Below, in pieces: positions 25,864 through 34,177 of a stretch of 42,432 bases of DNA. The notes under the pieces are model-generated. The model was given only the letters and a program-made list of their open reading frames with translations. It made no database searches and was not told the DNA's origin. Position 1 is the first letter of the stretch. Each line of letters opens with the position of its first letter. Position numbers and translations under genes: made by a program. Origin of the DNA: Fidelibacterota bacterium (lineage in GTDB: Bacteria; Fidelibacterota; Marinisomatia; Marinisomatales; TCS55); the NCBI GenBank assembly GCA_014239505.1, contig JAAZYT010000100.1, forward strand, positions 1-42,432, given 5' to 3'.

Positions 25864-26541
25864 CTAAGGTTCATTAACCCAAAAAAATATCATTCTCTTA
25901 GATAATAATAGTAATTCAATAGATGCAAAAGAGATTAATAATAGATCAATTCTATTCATTGGAATAAAAATTAGATAGAATAAATAAATATTGTTAAACA
26001 ATAACATAATATTTGTAGTAAAGTTATTATTTATTAATTTTTTTTGATTTTGATTCAAACCTTTACTAATCATATTACGTAAGGTATGTTCAGTTTGAGT
26101 TATCGCATGAATTAATAATGCAATAATACCAATTTCCCATCCAAATTCATGTTTTATACTTAGTTGATAAGCTAATGCGCAGATAATAATAAATTTTAGA
26201 ATATGGTCAGATACTGCATCCAAGTAATAACCTTTCTTTGAAGGTTTTGTAGGGTGATAAAATCCTAATTGCTTAAATCGTGCCATCATTCCATCCATTA
26301 AATCAAAAATCCAACCAAGTTGTAAAAGTATTACAATTATAAAAAGATTAGAAATAAAATTAGTTAAAATCAAATAAACCGCTGCCAATTCAAATAAAAT
26401 AGCTAATACTGTTATTACATTTGGTGTAATAGATGTATAGCTTAAAATGGTACAAAGAAAAGTGGCAATAGGATAATGAAACCAATTTGTTATTAAATCA
26501 AATGATTTACGAAATTTACTGATTTCATTATAACGTTTCAT
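25864..26541 (-). CDS. CDP-alcohol phosphatidyltransferase with lengthened motif
   Basis: This membrane enzyme transfers a phospho-alcohol from a CDP-linked donor to an alcohol acceptor; it has 225 residues and about six helices. The signature is D-x2-D-G-x2-A-R then G-x3-D-x3-D, seen as FDLMDGMMAR and GYYLDAVSD at about residues 80-112. All four aspartates are present. The spacer between AR and G is 15 residues (FKQLGFYHPTKPSKK) instead of the usual 8. It lies between a glycosyltransferase and a methyltransferase, overlapping the latter (ATGA). That suggests it modifies a glycan or lipid carrier and is not a core phospholipid enzyme such as PgsA or PssA; this is inference. Confidence 0.83.
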   Translation of the reverse strand: MKRYNEISKFRKSFDLITNWFHYPIATFLCTILSYTSITPNVITVLAILFELAAVYLILTNFISNLFIIVILLQLGWIFDLMDGMMARFKQLGFYHPTKPSKKGYYLDAVSDHILKFIIICALAYQLSIKHEFGWEIGIIALLIHAITQTEHTLRNMISKGLNQNQKKLINNNFTTNIMLLFNNIYLFYLIFIPMNRIDLLLISFASIELLLLSKRMIFFWVNEP

Positions 26542-27257
26542 TTTTCTCCAGAAACCATGAAATGACGTATACTCACAAATATATCATCTTCTGATTCTCT
26601 ATAATTAGCCATTTTACGATAATCTTTGCTTGTTTTACGATGACGATCAATAATTTTTTGCTTCTCCTCTTCATTTTGACAAGTATTATTAAGCCAATTA
26701 GAAATGCTTTGATTCTCAAGCAAAAAATCATTGTGATTAATCTTATTAAATATTGAAAATAATTTTAATATTTCATTTTTTGTGGGGTAGTGTATATCCC
26801 TTCCTACTAACCAATCATATTCAGTGGAAATATTGTCATTAGGGGGAACTACTTGGGAGAACATATACGTTCCATTTGACTTTAAGCACCTATAAATTTC
26901 AGAAAATACTTTTTTAGGATCATCAAGATAATGAATAACGTTACGCATATAAATTAAGTCGAAAGTGTTGTCCTCAAATGGAAGGTCGTGAGCATTGCCA
27001 ACTATAGGTGTTATTTTATTATGATTAATTTTGTTAATCATTTCTTTACTTATATCAATGCCAATAAGAGGACCTTTTTTTTCGCTTATTATCTTTGCAA
27101 GGGCACCAGTACCAATACCAACTTCTAAAATATTTGAAAATGATTTATGACCAATCATCTCTAAAAAACCATCTATAAAACTCTCATTCTTTACCCAACT
27201 AGTTTTGTTATAAGACTTAGCTCTTTTTGCCCAATAATTTTCTGAATAATTTTTCAT
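26538..27257 (-). CDS. Class I SAM-dependent methyltransferase
   Basis: This is a soluble 239-residue methyltransferase of the Methyltransf_11/UbiE-like type. SAM motif I is ILEVGIGTGALAKII (43-57). The acidic ribose-binding GIDISKEMINKI follows, then NAHDLPFEDNTFDLIYMRNVIHYLDDP. The C-terminal half carries the acceptor site. Its context between a CDP-alcohol phosphotransferase and a GT2 gene implies a methylated sugar, lipid head group or precursor in the same pathway. The start overlaps the stop of the upstream GT2 gene by one base (TAATG), and the end overlaps the phosphotransferase by ATGA. Confidence 0.87.
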   Translation of the reverse strand: MKNYSENYWAKRAKSYNKTSWVKNESFIDGFLEMIGHKSFSNILEVGIGTGALAKIISEKKGPLIGIDISKEMINKINHNKITPIVGNAHDLPFEDNTFDLIYMRNVIHYLDDPKKVFSEIYRCLKSNGTYMFSQVVPPNDNISTEYDWLVGRDIHYPTKNEILKLFSIFNKINHNDFLLENQSISNWLNNTCQNEEEKQKIIDRHRKTSKDYRKMANYRESEDDIFVSIRHFMVSGEK

Positions 27258-28099
27258 TATAATTTTTTTCTAAATTTCATAAATATAAGAATAGGTATCT
27301 CTACAATAATCATTGTAAAATTTAATATTAAGGCAAATGGAAGAATAATAGGATTTAAATTATTAATAATTAATTTAATCTTACCAATATTCTTTCTTTT
27401 CCATTTTATAAATGAAAACTGACCTCCAATAGAAGCTGATACCTTATGCCATATTTTCGATTCAGGTATGTAGATAGTTTTTCCTCCAAATTTTTGTATT
27501 CTAAGTGATAAGTCTACATCTTCACCATACATATTAAAAGATTCATCAAACATATTAAACAATTCAAAATCCGTTGATCTCATACAAAAACAACATCCAG
27601 TAGCATAATCAATTATGATATTATTATCATATTGTCCTTTATCTATTTTTCTAATTCCTCTATGTCTAATCCAACTAAAAAATAAATTAACATAACCTCC
27701 AGCAAACCATAGTGAATTTGGCTTATCTGCAAAAAGTATTTTTGGAGCACTTTGTTTAATTGAAAAATCATCATTTAAAGCTTTAATTAATGGTTCAATA
27801 AAATTTGGACTTACCACTGTATCATTATTGAGGAAAATTGAATATTTAGATTGATTTATTGAATTAATAAAACCATAATTATTACCACCTGCATAACCTA
27901 GATTATCACCTACTTCAATAATTTCAATATTAGAAGAATGTTCATTTATCAAATCTACCGATCCATCTGTTGAACCATTATCAATTAAAATTATTTTTGA
28001 ATTATTGTAAGTAACTTTTTCAAGAGATTTTATACAATCAAGAGTCATGGCTTTTTGATTCCAGTTTAACACAAATATATTTACTGACTCATTAATCAT
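27257..28099 (-). CDS. Glycosyltransferase family 2 (rhamnosyltransferase-like)
   Basis: This GT-A fold transferase has 280 residues. NIFVLNWNQKAMTLDCIKSL opens the fold, followed by IILIDNGSTDGSVDLI and the metal-site region FLNNDTVVSPNF. The acceptor-side motif MYGEDVDLSLRIQKFGGKT is at about residues 191-209. A C-terminal hydrophobic segment (PIILPFALILNFTMIIVEIPILIF) anchors it to the membrane. This layout resembles the WcaA/RfbN-type rhamnosyltransferases that build O-antigen or exopolysaccharide units. The start ATG is within the last codons of the upstream GT4 gene (8-base overlap ATGATTAA). Confidence 0.88.
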   Translation of the reverse strand: MINESVNIFVLNWNQKAMTLDCIKSLEKVTYNNSKIILIDNGSTDGSVDLINEHSSNIEIIEVGDNLGYAGGNNYGFINSINQSKYSIFLNNDTVVSPNFIEPLIKALNDDFSIKQSAPKILFADKPNSLWFAGGYVNLFFSWIRHRGIRKIDKGQYDNNIIIDYATGCCFCMRSTDFELFNMFDESFNMYGEDVDLSLRIQKFGGKTIYIPESKIWHKVSASIGGQFSFIKWKRKNIGKIKLIINNLNPIILPFALILNFTMIIVEIPILIFMKFRKKL

Positions 28100-29204
28100 G
28101 TTTTGTTAATTCTAATAAATTTTTTGTAAAAGTATGCCAAGAAAATTCTTTTTTGAAAGTTGATATAAATTCAGAGAACATAGTTTGGTTGTTTTCAAAA
28201 AAATTAATTATAGTTTTTGATAGATCTTCTGAATTTGGTTCACAAATAAATCCACTCTTTCCAGTAAGTACGATCTCAGGAAGGCCTCCTACATTTGAGA
28301 CTACTACAGGTTTATCAAAGTGATAAGCTATAGGAATTATACCACTTTGAGTTGCTGATCTATAAGGAAGGACTACTAAATCTGAGGCGCAAAAATAGTT
28401 GTTTACCTTTTCATTTGGAATAAATTCAAACCTAAAATCAAAAATATCTTTCAAATTAAGTTTATTTACTAGATTAATATATTTTTCTTCATTTTCATAA
28501 CATTCACCCACTACTAATATTTTAAAATTATCTATTTTATTTTTAATAGTTTTTGCAGCTTTAATTAATATATCTAAACCTTTATAATCTCTAATCAGTC
28601 CAAAATGTAGAATTATCTTTTCATTTCCTAAGTTTAAGTTAGTTCTGGCAATATCTTTAGGTACTTTTTCACCAAATACTTCATAAATAGGATGTGGTGA
28701 TTTTTTATAGTTAGGATTATTAATTAATAATTTAAGATCATGTTCCACTGCACTTGACATAACCATGAATGAGTCACAATTTTTAAAAAAAGACTTAGTC
28801 ATTATATCTTCAGCAGGTTTTGGTTCATGAGATTTAATATTATTGCAGTTAACTATAATTTTTACATTGCAATCTTTTTTAACTTGCTTAGCAATTGAAT
28901 TAAATGCGGGTGCAAAAAAAGGCATCCAATATTGAAATACAATTATATCTGGTGAAAGTTTTTTAATATAATTTGCAGTTTTGGTCCAACTAAATGGATT
29001 AATTGAATTAATTAGAGCTTTTGAAGGTTTTCCTTCAAAATTAAAATATTGTGTTTTTCCAGGAAATAATAATTTTGGATATTGAAGCGAAAATGATATA
29101 CGATGAACCTCATGATTTTTTTCAAGCTCATTAGCAAGTGAATGGTTAAACATTGAAATTCCACCACGAAGCGGTGGAAATGGCCCAACAAGTATAATTT
29201 TCAT
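28092..29204 (-). CDS. Glycosyltransferase family 4 protein
   Basis: This is a second GT-B glycosyltransferase, 370 residues. The N-terminal GPFPPLRGGISMFNHSLANE is the glycine-rich acceptor loop. The C-terminal Rossmann half has EKIILHFGLIRDYKGLDILIKA and LPYRSATQSGIIPIAYHF, then KPVVVSNVGGLPEIV, typical of the sugar-nucleotide site. The conserved E-x7-E motif is degenerate (ATQSGIIPIA replaces the first glutamate region). The start is ATG at 29204, 25 bases after the GT2/DPM-like gene. It overlaps the downstream GT2 gene by eight bases. The sugars are unknown. Confidence 0.88.
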   Translation of the reverse strand: MKIILVGPFPPLRGGISMFNHSLANELEKNHEVHRISFSLQYPKLLFPGKTQYFNFEGKPSKALINSINPFSWTKTANYIKKLSPDIIVFQYWMPFFAPAFNSIAKQVKKDCNVKIIVNCNNIKSHEPKPAEDIMTKSFFKNCDSFMVMSSAVEHDLKLLINNPNYKKSPHPIYEVFGEKVPKDIARTNLNLGNEKIILHFGLIRDYKGLDILIKAAKTIKNKIDNFKILVVGECYENEEKYINLVNKLNLKDIFDFRFEFIPNEKVNNYFCASDLVVLPYRSATQSGIIPIAYHFDKPVVVSNVGGLPEIVLTGKSGFICEPNSEDLSKTIINFFENNQTMFSEFISTFKKEFSWHTFTKNLLELTKHD

Positions 29205-29229
29205 ATTGAAATGATTTATAATTTATTTT

Positions 29230-30147
29230 TTATGACTCTTTAACTCGAGATTCTTTATCTTGATTTGAATTAGCAATCATTTCTCCAACAAGTCCAATTG
29301 AGAAAAATTGAATACCAACTACTATGATTAAGATACCCAACATTAATAGAGCCATATGTTTAGCAAATGGATCACCTAAACTATATTTTAAATAAAGTAC
29401 GTAAATCTCTATTATTATACCTGAAAGAAATGTAATTAATCCAATTTTTCCAAAAAAATACATTGGGCTTTGAGTGTACTTTGATAAAAATAAAATAGAG
29501 ATTAGATCAAAAAGTCCATGAAATAATCTAGAACCACCATATTTTGTTTCACCATAAATACGTGGTCGATGGTTTACAATAATTTCACTTACTTTAAATT
29601 TTTTCTGGCCAACCATTGCAGGTATATACCTATGCCGTCCACCATAAAGTTCTAAAGTTTTTACTACAGCTTTTCTATATATCTTTAGTCCACAATTAAA
29701 ATCATGAATATGAACTCCAGTAAAGAGTCTAGTCACAAAATTAAAAAGCTTAGAAGGTAATCGTTTAGAAAGTGGATCTTTTCGATCTTTTTTCCAACCA
29801 GAAACAAGATCAAAACCTTCTTCTAATTTATTAATTAGATTACTAATCTCTTTAGGATCATCTTGAAGATCAGCATCCATAGTAACAATATAATTGCCTT
29901 TTGCATGTTTAAAGCCTTCAGCTAATGCTGCAGATTTACCATAATTACGATGAAATTGAATTAAATTAATTGAATTATCTAATTCACTTATTTTTTTTAT
30001 TGTTTCTACTGAGCCATCTGATGAACCATCATCAATAAAAATAATTTCATATCTAGAGAATTCTTGAAGAGCTTTTAAAAGTTGCTTGTAGAGTTCGTTG
30101 ATTGATTCAACTTCATTATATACAGGAATTATAACAGATACTTTCAT
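29230..30147 (-). CDS. Polyprenyl-phosphate glycosyltransferase (GT2, GtrB/DPM-like)
   Basis: This membrane-anchored GT2 enzyme of 305 residues loads a sugar onto a polyprenyl phosphate. The catalytic domain shows VSVIIPVYNE, FIDDGSSDGS, RNYGKSAALAEGF and the metal motif MDADLQDDP (residues 90-98). Two C-terminal helices (about 230-250 and 262-285) match ArnC/GtrB/DPM1-type proteins. It would supply the lipid-linked sugar that a GT-C-like enzyme such as the YfhO protein in this cluster could use. UppP encoded at 36321-37085 would feed the carrier pool. It overlaps the upstream LolB-like gene by ATGA. Confidence 0.9.
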   Translation of the reverse strand: MKVSVIIPVYNEVESINELYKQLLKALQEFSRYEIIFIDDGSSDGSVETIKKISELDNSINLIQFHRNYGKSAALAEGFKHAKGNYIVTMDADLQDDPKEISNLINKLEEGFDLVSGWKKDRKDPLSKRLPSKLFNFVTRLFTGVHIHDFNCGLKIYRKAVVKTLELYGGRHRYIPAMVGQKKFKVSEIIVNHRPRIYGETKYGGSRLFHGLFDLISILFLSKYTQSPMYFFGKIGLITFLSGIIIEIYVLYLKYSLGDPFAKHMALLMLGILIIVVGIQFFSIGLVGEMIANSNQDKESRVKES

Positions 30148-30770
30148 GAGTTATCCTTTATTGGTAAAACAGAACCAGGGATTTCACGAATTAAATGAGG
30201 GTATTGCATATCAAAATCTCGGTTCATCATAAACAAATCAATTTTAGAATTATTTTCATCAATCGCAAAAGATACATGTTCAACTAATTGACCATAAGTA
30301 GTTTGTTTAGTTCTAAACTGTATCTCACCAGATATATTTTCTTTTTTAGATTTAATTTTACTCGGATCTGAAAATGCCGATGGAATTTCTCCCCATAAAA
30401 AAGCAATAAGTTCATTTGATTGAATCATTTCAAAAAACGGCAACGCAATTAGAACAGAAGCTTGATTATATTTTCTATTATTTAGGATATCCCAAGCCTG
30501 AATTTCTGATTTATCTAAAATCAAAAATAATGTTTTACGCCCTATTAAATCTTTGAATTGTATATAAGCTCTACTTCGTGAAGAAGTAAAAGTAAAATTC
30601 ATACGTCCTTTTATTCCACCGCCTGAAGTTATGTAGCCAGATCCTCTACAATGCTCTTTATTACTTAAATCTGGGTAAGTAATAGTGTTTACTTCATTTT
30701 CATACGTTGGTCTAGGTGTTGAAGCGCAACCAACCATAAATAGTCCTATTATAAAAAGTAACTTATTCAG
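30144..30770 (-). CDS. LolB-like outer-membrane lipoprotein, apparent CTG start
   Basis: This is a predicted lipoprotein with a LolA/LolB-like beta-fold. The body reads GSGYITSGGGIKGRMNFTF, AYIQFKDLIGRKTLFLIL and LPFFEMIQSNELIAFLWGEIP, resembling the half-barrel repeats of LolB-type carriers. The first ATG (30737) would leave only MVGC before the lipobox cysteine, too short for secretion. Extending in frame to a CTG at 30770 gives MNKLLFIIGLFMVGC, a near-perfect lipoprotein signal with Cys15. That CTG overlaps the upstream TPR gene's stop as CTGAATAA, the same 8-base overlap seen at four other junctions here. Identification as LolB-like is by pattern only; a DUF4292-type lipoprotein is the alternative. 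Confidence 0.7.
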   Translation of the reverse strand: MNKLLFIIGLFMVGCASTPRPTYENEVNTITYPDLSNKEHCRGSGYITSGGGIKGRMNFTFTSSRSRAYIQFKDLIGRKTLFLILDKSEIQAWDILNNRKYNQASVLIALPFFEMIQSNELIAFLWGEIPSAFSDPSKIKSKKENISGEIQFRTKQTTYGQLVEHVSFAIDENNSKIDLFMMNRDFDMQYPHLIREIPGSVLPIKDNS

Positions 30771-32367
30771 GAGAGACCTTTTCTTTTAACCTTTGATTAG
30801 ATTTATCAATTGAAAGTGCTCGTCTATAAAAATTCATTGCATCTGATGTTTTATTAATTTTCATCATAATATCACCCAAATGTTCAAGTACAACTGAATT
30901 ATCATTATTAAGTGTTAAAGATGTTTCAATATAATATTGAGCTTTTTTAAAGTTATTTTTTTTATAATAAATCCAACCTATTGTATCTAGATAAGATGCA
31001 TTATTTGGCTCTATCTCGATAGCTTTTGAGGCTAGCTCTAATGCTTTTTCTAGCTCTATTCCACGTTCAACTAAACTGTAAGCATAATTATTAAATGCTT
31101 GAGCATCATTACTATCAATAGTAATTAATTTAAGATATATAGAGTCCGATTTTTCAAATTGATCTATTTCATCGTATAAAATTGCCATAGAATGAAGAAC
31201 GTTTTTTGATTCAGGACTTATTTTTAATGCATTTACAAAGAACTTTTCAGCTTCTTCATATTCTTTGATTTGATAATTACTTAAGCCCAATAAATACTGT
31301 ATAGAAAAGATTTTCTCAAAAGTAGATGAAACTGGAGCAAGTAATGAAATAACTCCTTTATTATCTTTTTCATTCATAAAAACTAAAGATCTACTATAAT
31401 AACCTCTCCAATCTTCAGGAAAGTTAGCAATAAGCTTATCTCCTAAAATTGCAGCTTTATCTAATTGTTTTTCATCCATATAAATATCAAATAAAGAAAA
31501 ATAATAATTGGGATTATTAGAAAAATCTTTGACTAGTAATTCTAATATTGTTAATGCCTTTACTTTTTCTCCACTTCTATATAACAATATTGCTAATTGA
31601 GCTTTTCTTTCAGAATTTTCACCGTATTCTTTATTTAGTGATTCAATAAATTCAATACCTTCTTGAAATAATCCTGAACGAGATAATAAATCAATATAAA
31701 TTGATAAATACCTAGGTTGGTCTATATCAGTTTCTGATAATTTTTTAAAAATTGATTTTGCTTTTTCTTCATCTTTAATTTGTAAAGCAAATCGACCTGC
31801 TGTTTCCAATAGTTCGTTTCTATCTGATTCTAATTTATATGCCGCTAAATAAAGTTCCATTGCATCTTTATATTCTTGATTGACCTTTTTTAACTCAGCT
31901 AAAGCAATAATATATTTAGATTCATTGGGATATAAGTTGTTTAGTCTTTGTAAATAGGTAGTTGCTTTAGTGAATTTTTTTTCTAAAATATATTGATCTG
32001 AAATCATTTGAAGTGCTTGTTTATCCTTGGCATCATTTTTAATGGCGATTAGCAAATGTTTTTCTGATAATTTTGGTTTACCTAAATTCCAATAGCTTTC
32101 GGCAATTGCTGTATGAATTGCACTAACATTTGGATCTAAAGTAAGAGCTTCTTGAAATTCAATTATTGCCATTGCAAAGTCACCTTGATTCATAAGTAGT
32201 TGACCATCCATGAAATGTCGAAGGCCTTTTGGGTTCGGAACTTTTTCCTCTATTTCAACATCACTATCAGTTGAGTCATTAATTGATGGATTATGATTTA
32301 AAGTGCTTTTACATCCAATAAATATTAATATAAATAAGATTAGATTTTTTTTCTTATAAACTTTCAT
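30763..32367 (-). CDS. TPR-repeat lipoprotein
   Basis: The lipoprotein signal (MKVYKKKNLILFILIFIGCK, cysteine 19) is followed by a serine/aspartate-rich linker and about 12-13 TPR-like helical hairpins over residues 50-534. Clear units include AMAIIEFQEALTLDPN, KKAQYYIETSLTLNND and DAMNFYRRALSIDKSN. It lacks any enzymatic domain and probably scaffolds an envelope complex. It sits directly upstream of the LolB-like lipoprotein and is coupled to it, so an outer-membrane lipoprotein role is plausible. The start is ATG at 32367. A pair of TGATTCA direct repeats lies 40-56 bases upstream. Confidence 0.88.
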   Translation of the reverse strand: MKVYKKKNLILFILIFIGCKSTLNHNPSINDSTDSDVEIEEKVPNPKGLRHFMDGQLLMNQGDFAMAIIEFQEALTLDPNVSAIHTAIAESYWNLGKPKLSEKHLLIAIKNDAKDKQALQMISDQYILEKKFTKATTYLQRLNNLYPNESKYIIALAELKKVNQEYKDAMELYLAAYKLESDRNELLETAGRFALQIKDEEKAKSIFKKLSETDIDQPRYLSIYIDLLSRSGLFQEGIEFIESLNKEYGENSERKAQLAILLYRSGEKVKALTILELLVKDFSNNPNYYFSLFDIYMDEKQLDKAAILGDKLIANFPEDWRGYYSRSLVFMNEKDNKGVISLLAPVSSTFEKIFSIQYLLGLSNYQIKEYEEAEKFFVNALKISPESKNVLHSMAILYDEIDQFEKSDSIYLKLITIDSNDAQAFNNYAYSLVERGIELEKALELASKAIEIEPNNASYLDTIGWIYYKKNNFKKAQYYIETSLTLNNDNSVVLEHLGDIMMKINKTSDAMNFYRRALSIDKSNQRLKEKVSPE

Positions 32368-32406
32368 ATTAATTACGTACTTATGTTATTATTTTTTCTA
32401 GTATTT

Positions 32407-32423
32407 TGATTCATTATGATTCA
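32407..32423. repeat. Tandem TGATTCA direct repeats upstream of TPR gene
   Basis: TGATTCA occurs at 32407-32413 and again at 32417-32423, a 10-base period that places both on one DNA face. It lies in the 62-base gap upstream of the TPR lipoprotein gene, so it could be a regulator site. In an AT-rich gap a chance occurrence cannot be excluded. Confidence 0.3.
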
Positions 32424-32429
32424 ATGTAT

Positions 32430-34106
32430 TTAATTAGTTGCAATTGAAATTCCATTACCACCTTCAGTTTTAGTCACATACATCGCATTATCTGCCTTAG
32501 AAATTAATTCTCGCACACTTTCAGCATGTAAAGGGAATCCAGACATACCTGCACTAATAGTTATTTTTAAAGAAATTCCCGATTTTAAAAAAACTTTCTC
32601 TGCTATTTTATCAACAATCCTTTGTGCAAGAGGTAGACAAGCTTCAATATCCGTATTTACTAATAAAACTGCAAATTCTTCTCCGCCATATCTTCCAACT
32701 ACATCAATTGCACGTACATTCTCAGCTATTATGTTACTTACTTCTTTTAAAACATAATCTCCATGTAAATGCCCATAACTATCATTCACAACCTTAAACT
32801 TATCAAGGTCTAGTACAACTAGACCAAGATTATGATTAAAACGTTTAGCTCTACTAATTTCTTCATCAAAACGATCTAAAAATGTTTTATGGTTAAGTAA
32901 ACCAGTTAGGCCATCATGCATTGCACTTTGATGCACTTTGTAATATTCTTGTTGCCAAACTAATATAGTGCTGACAGTATTACATAATAATTCTAATAAT
33001 TTTTCATCCGTTTTAGAGTATCTCCTAGATTTTAATCTTTCTAAAGTAATCGCGCCAATAGAACTTTCTTTAGATTTAATTGGAGAACTTAATATCGACA
33101 TAAAATTAAATTTTTCCTTATCGCCAGGGAAAAAACGGTATAATTCAGGAAAGTTTTCGATCCAGGAATTTGAATTTATAAGTTTATTTTTTTTGACAGC
33201 TAGCCCATGCAAACTATTATCTAAGTTGAAATCTTGACCTTCATCAGCATCTTCACGAATTCCATCAACTAATTTTATTTTTGCATTTTTACCATTATCA
33301 GATAATATTAGTGTTAATTTATCATATTGAAAGAATGCACGGCATATCCCTCGAATTGATTCAAATAGTTCTGATTGATCAGACTTAACCTCTAATTGAT
33401 CAAAAAGATTATTAATTCTTGCAGAAAAATAATTATCAGCTAAAAGTAAATCTAATTCTTCTAAATCTGTCATACCTTTAGTGATTACTCCAACTAACTT
33501 TTCAATAATACTCTTATCATTATCATTAATGGAAGAAAAATGATTACTAAATACAAGAAGACAACCAACCGTTTTGTCAGAATATTTAATAGGGAACCCA
33601 ATTATGACTTCACTACCCCTCCACGTTTTTTCACCAAATATTTCTTCCCAGCTTTCATCTTTATTATATTTAATAATTATTGGCTTATTATTCTTAATTA
33701 TCTTTGAAATCATAATATTGTTTATATTAACAAAATCTTTGAATGCAAAGTTTGAACTATTTTGTTTTTTATAACCACTATTTTCTAAATCAGTCATGTA
33801 TATTGCAGTATTATATTTTGGATTAACAACTGATACTAAATCAATAATCTGTTCAATTAGCTTCTTATAATGTGATTGTATTGCAGATAAGTCTGGTATG
33901 TTTTGAGAATCAGTTTCAATATTTTTATCTAACAATTTTTTGTTTAAAATATTAGGGAATGCGTAACGTGTAAAAGTAATAGCTAAAGCACCAATCGCAA
34001 TTCCCTTAATAATAAGAATCATAATATTATTATAATTTGGATATATCAATAAAATGAGAATTGTAAAAAATAGTATAATAGCTGAGATTTGGCGATTAAA
34101 TAACAT
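32430..34106 (-). CDS. Diguanylate cyclase with two GAF-like domains
   Basis: This membrane-anchored sensor makes cyclic di-GMP. Two N-terminal hydrophobic segments (about residues 6-25 and 28-48) precede two GAF-like domains (about 70-215 and 240-375). The GGDEF domain starts at DGLTGLLNHKTF (398). The active site is GGEEF at 474-478, a functional variant. The product-inhibition I-site RxxD (RAID, 465-468) is five residues upstream, so feedback control is expected. The metal-binding LDLDKFKVVNDSYGH is intact. It stands between the anti-sigma gene and the TPR gene, with 71- and 62-base gaps, so it may have its own promoter. No EAL or HD-GYP protein is in the window. Confidence 0.92.
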   Translation of the reverse strand: MLFNRQISAIILFFTILILLIYPNYNNIMILIIKGIAIGALAITFTRYAFPNILNKKLLDKNIETDSQNIPDLSAIQSHYKKLIEQIIDLVSVVNPKYNTAIYMTDLENSGYKKQNSSNFAFKDFVNINNIMISKIIKNNKPIIIKYNKDESWEEIFGEKTWRGSEVIIGFPIKYSDKTVGCLLVFSNHFSSINDNDKSIIEKLVGVITKGMTDLEELDLLLADNYFSARINNLFDQLEVKSDQSELFESIRGICRAFFQYDKLTLILSDNGKNAKIKLVDGIREDADEGQDFNLDNSLHGLAVKKNKLINSNSWIENFPELYRFFPGDKEKFNFMSILSSPIKSKESSIGAITLERLKSRRYSKTDEKLLELLCNTVSTILVWQQEYYKVHQSAMHDGLTGLLNHKTFLDRFDEEISRAKRFNHNLGLVVLDLDKFKVVNDSYGHLHGDYVLKEVSNIIAENVRAIDVVGRYGGEEFAVLLVNTDIEACLPLAQRIVDKIAEKVFLKSGISLKITISAGMSGFPLHAESVRELISKADNAMYVTKTEGGNGISIATN

Positions 34107-34116
34107 ATTAAAAATT

Positions 34117-34157
34117 AAAAATCCCTACGGTCAAATACATCAACTACAAGGATTTTT
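34117..34157. terminator. Possible hairpin between anti-sigma gene and GGDEF gene
   Basis: AAAAATCC (34117-34124) and GGATTTTT (34150-34157) are perfect reverse complements around a 25-base loop. On the minus strand the right arm ends in a T run (GGATTTTTAATTTTTAAT), as an intrinsic terminator would after the sigma/anti-sigma genes. The stem has only two or three G-C pairs and the loop is large, so it is weak. Confidence 0.3.
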
Positions 34158-34177
34158 TTAAAAGTGATAAAAAAGAA

